A stretch of 64,000 bases of DNA from Anaerolineae bacterium. Lineage in GTDB: Bacteria; Chloroflexota; Anaerolineae; Aggregatilineales; Ch27. Numbering within the stretch: position 1 is the stretch's first letter; each line of letters opens with the position of its first letter. Below the pieces are notes generated by a model that did not search any database, was not told where the DNA came from, and saw only the letters and a list, made by a program, of their open reading frames with translations. The stretch lies in NCBI GenBank assembly GCA_013178165.1, contig JABLXG010000001.1:267605-331604 (forward strand), in the 5' to 3' direction. Of the stretch, positions 63,107 through 64,000 are shown piece after piece. The position numbers and the translations under genes were made by a program.

Positions 63107-63236
63107 GAGGCCCCCGCCATGCGGCGAGGGCCTCTTCTTCCAGCAGGGGGTAGGCCAGCCTGGAATCGTCCCGTAAAGCCTCTTTGGCGTGCTCAGGATC
63201 AAGGGCTTGAACCCCTTGTCCTGAGTCTTGTTGGTG
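63107..63236. repeat. two inverted repeats in the 63.1-63.2 kb gap
   Basis: GAGGCCC and GGGCCTC flank CCGCC-ATGC-GGCGA (63107-63134), followed by TTCTTCC. Further right, CTCAGGA-T-CAAGGG and CCCTTG-TCCTGAG (about 63192-63225) form a long imperfect stem. One or both may terminate the minus-strand membrane-protein gene, or be copies of a dispersed repeat. Confidence 0.45.
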
Positions 63237-63248
63237 TTGAGCAGGCGC

Positions 63249-64000
63249 TTAGAAGGCGAAGTGAATGGCCTGCCCGGCAACGATATACCACGTGATCAGG
63301 ATCGCCACCAGGAACGCGCCGGTATAGACACGCCCGGTCTTGTAGAAGAAGAAGGTCAGCACCAGACCGATGATGACCATCAGCGGCACGATCTGGATGG
63401 CGACGATCGTCAGCAGCGGTTCGGCCAGCGGCATCGTCCCGCCAGCGAACAGCGGCAGGTACTGGATCAGCAGCAACACCACGAAGCCGATGGCCAGGAT
63501 GACCGCGCTCAGTGGCAGGGCCTTGTCCAGCGCTTGCGGCTGGCCCTGGGCGTCCACCCGGCGCAGCTGGCTGGTTAGCGTGGTGCTCAGTACCAGGAAG
63601 AACAGCCCGAAGAACGGCAGGTAGGCCAGCATGATCTGGAAGTGCAGTGTGCTCATCGGCTTGAAGGCCAGCACCCACAGACGGAAGTCGATCATGAAGA
63701 TCAGATTGGCCAGGATCAACAGCAGGTAGGTCGGGATGAAGATAGCAATGGCCAGCAGCAGCGACTTGCCGATCTTGGCCCAGTTCAGACCGCCCTGCCA
63801 GGTCAGGCCATAGTTGTCGGCGGTGGCGCCCTTGTTCAGCAGGAAGTGCCACAGCAGGAAGAGCACCAGCGAGATCACGGCGTTGCCCAGCGCCCAGGTG
63901 ACCAGCCCGGTGGTGATGTTCTGTGGCCAGAAGGAACCGGCCGGGAACCAGCTATTGCCCTGATGCTGCAGCCAGTAGTAGGTGACGATGGGAATGCCGG
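63249..64000 (-). CDS. polytopic membrane protein, N-terminus outside the window
   Basis: The frame is open to the right edge (at least 249 residues). It reads GIPIVTYYWLQHQGNSWFPAG, then helix after helix: TTGLVTWALGNAVISLVLFLLWHFLL, IGKSLLLAIAIFIPTYLLLILANLIFM, LHFQIMLAYLPFFGLFFLVLST, AVILAIGFVVLLLIQYLPLF, LLTIVAIQIVPLMVIIGLVLTFFF and a last helix ending QAIHFAF. About seven membrane helices are visible. No transporter or enzyme motif is recognised. A soluble N-terminal domain may lie beyond the edge. Confidence 0.75.
   Translation of the reverse strand, partial: GIPIVTYYWLQHQGNSWFPAGSFWPQNITTGLVTWALGNAVISLVLFLLWHFLLNKGATADNYGLTWQGGLNWAKIGKSLLLAIAIFIPTYLLLILANLIFMIDFRLWVLAFKPMSTLHFQIMLAYLPFFGLFFLVLSTTLTSQLRRVDAQGQPQALDKALPLSAVILAIGFVVLLLIQYLPLFAGGTMPLAEPLLTIVAIQIVPLMVIIGLVLTFFFYKTGRVYTGAFLVAILITWYIVAGQAIHFAF

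Overview
The window reads as a piece of a high-GC, free-living bacterial chromosome, most likely Chloroflexota of the Anaerolineae type. This is an inference from gene content: Thr/Pro (TPTP) linkers in exported proteins, a eukaryote-like Ser/Thr kinase beside a roadblock-like protein, a group 3b [NiFe] hydrogenase, Lar nickel-pincer genes, lamin-tail extracellular nucleases and ATPase-less ABC cassettes. I see no phage, insertion sequence, CRISPR array, rRNA or tRNA. Genes are tightly packed, and most gaps hold recognisable promoters, hairpin terminators or palindromes.

Layout. 1-4.5 kb: a truncated TPR protein, an exported protein, a small membrane protein, a lone response regulator, a Nudix hydrolase, then a signalling pair (receiver/roadblock protein and membrane Ser/Thr kinase, to 6.1 kb). 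6.2-10.5 kb: a very large class A penicillin-binding protein. 10.6-18.6 kb: DUF554, RmuC, GNAT, fasciclin, a minus-strand run (unknown protein, TolB-like lipoprotein-like propeller, hemolysin III family) and an M1-type lipoprotein peptidase. 18.7-26.4 kb: MutS2, Nudix, homoserine dehydrogenase, a thioredoxin-like lipoprotein with an in-frame UGA, a DUF255 protein and a LysM protein. 26.5-30.1 kb: sugar ABC cassette. 30.2-35.6 kb: succinate dehydrogenase (ABCD) and a DASS dicarboxylate transporter. 36.0-38.9 kb: feoABC iron uptake. 39.1-41.9 kb: larE-larB-larC. 42.2-47.5 kb: FHA protein, XRE-cupin regulator, a second in-frame-UGA gene (C-GCAxxG-C-C family), aminotransferase, nitroreductase-like protein, pterin-dependent methyltransferase. 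47.7-51.8 kb: peptide ABC cassette. 52.0-58.8 kb: a NAD(P)-linked group 3b [NiFe] hydrogenase operon ending in its maturation protease, a response regulator and a histidine kinase. 59.3-63.0 kb: a multidomain extracellular nuclease. The window ends inside a polytopic membrane protein.

The main result is two genes that ordinary annotation would break at a UGA: 23059..23625 (thioredoxin fold, W-UGA-P-T-C in place of WCxxC) and 44374..44799 (UGA in place of the first conserved Cys of a C-GCAxxG-C-C redox protein). In both, a perfect 7-bp stem with a 3-nt loop starting GU lies 21-27 nt after the UGA, the geometry of a bacterial SECIS element. Together they argue that this organism decodes UGA as selenocysteine. 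The second gene is divergent from an XRE-cupin regulator, with a perfect palindrome in the shared promoter region. A second regulatory theme is a pair of perfect TGTGA-N6-TCACA (CRP/FNR-type) sites placed about 105 nt upstream of the hydrogenase operon and of the dicarboxylate transporter.
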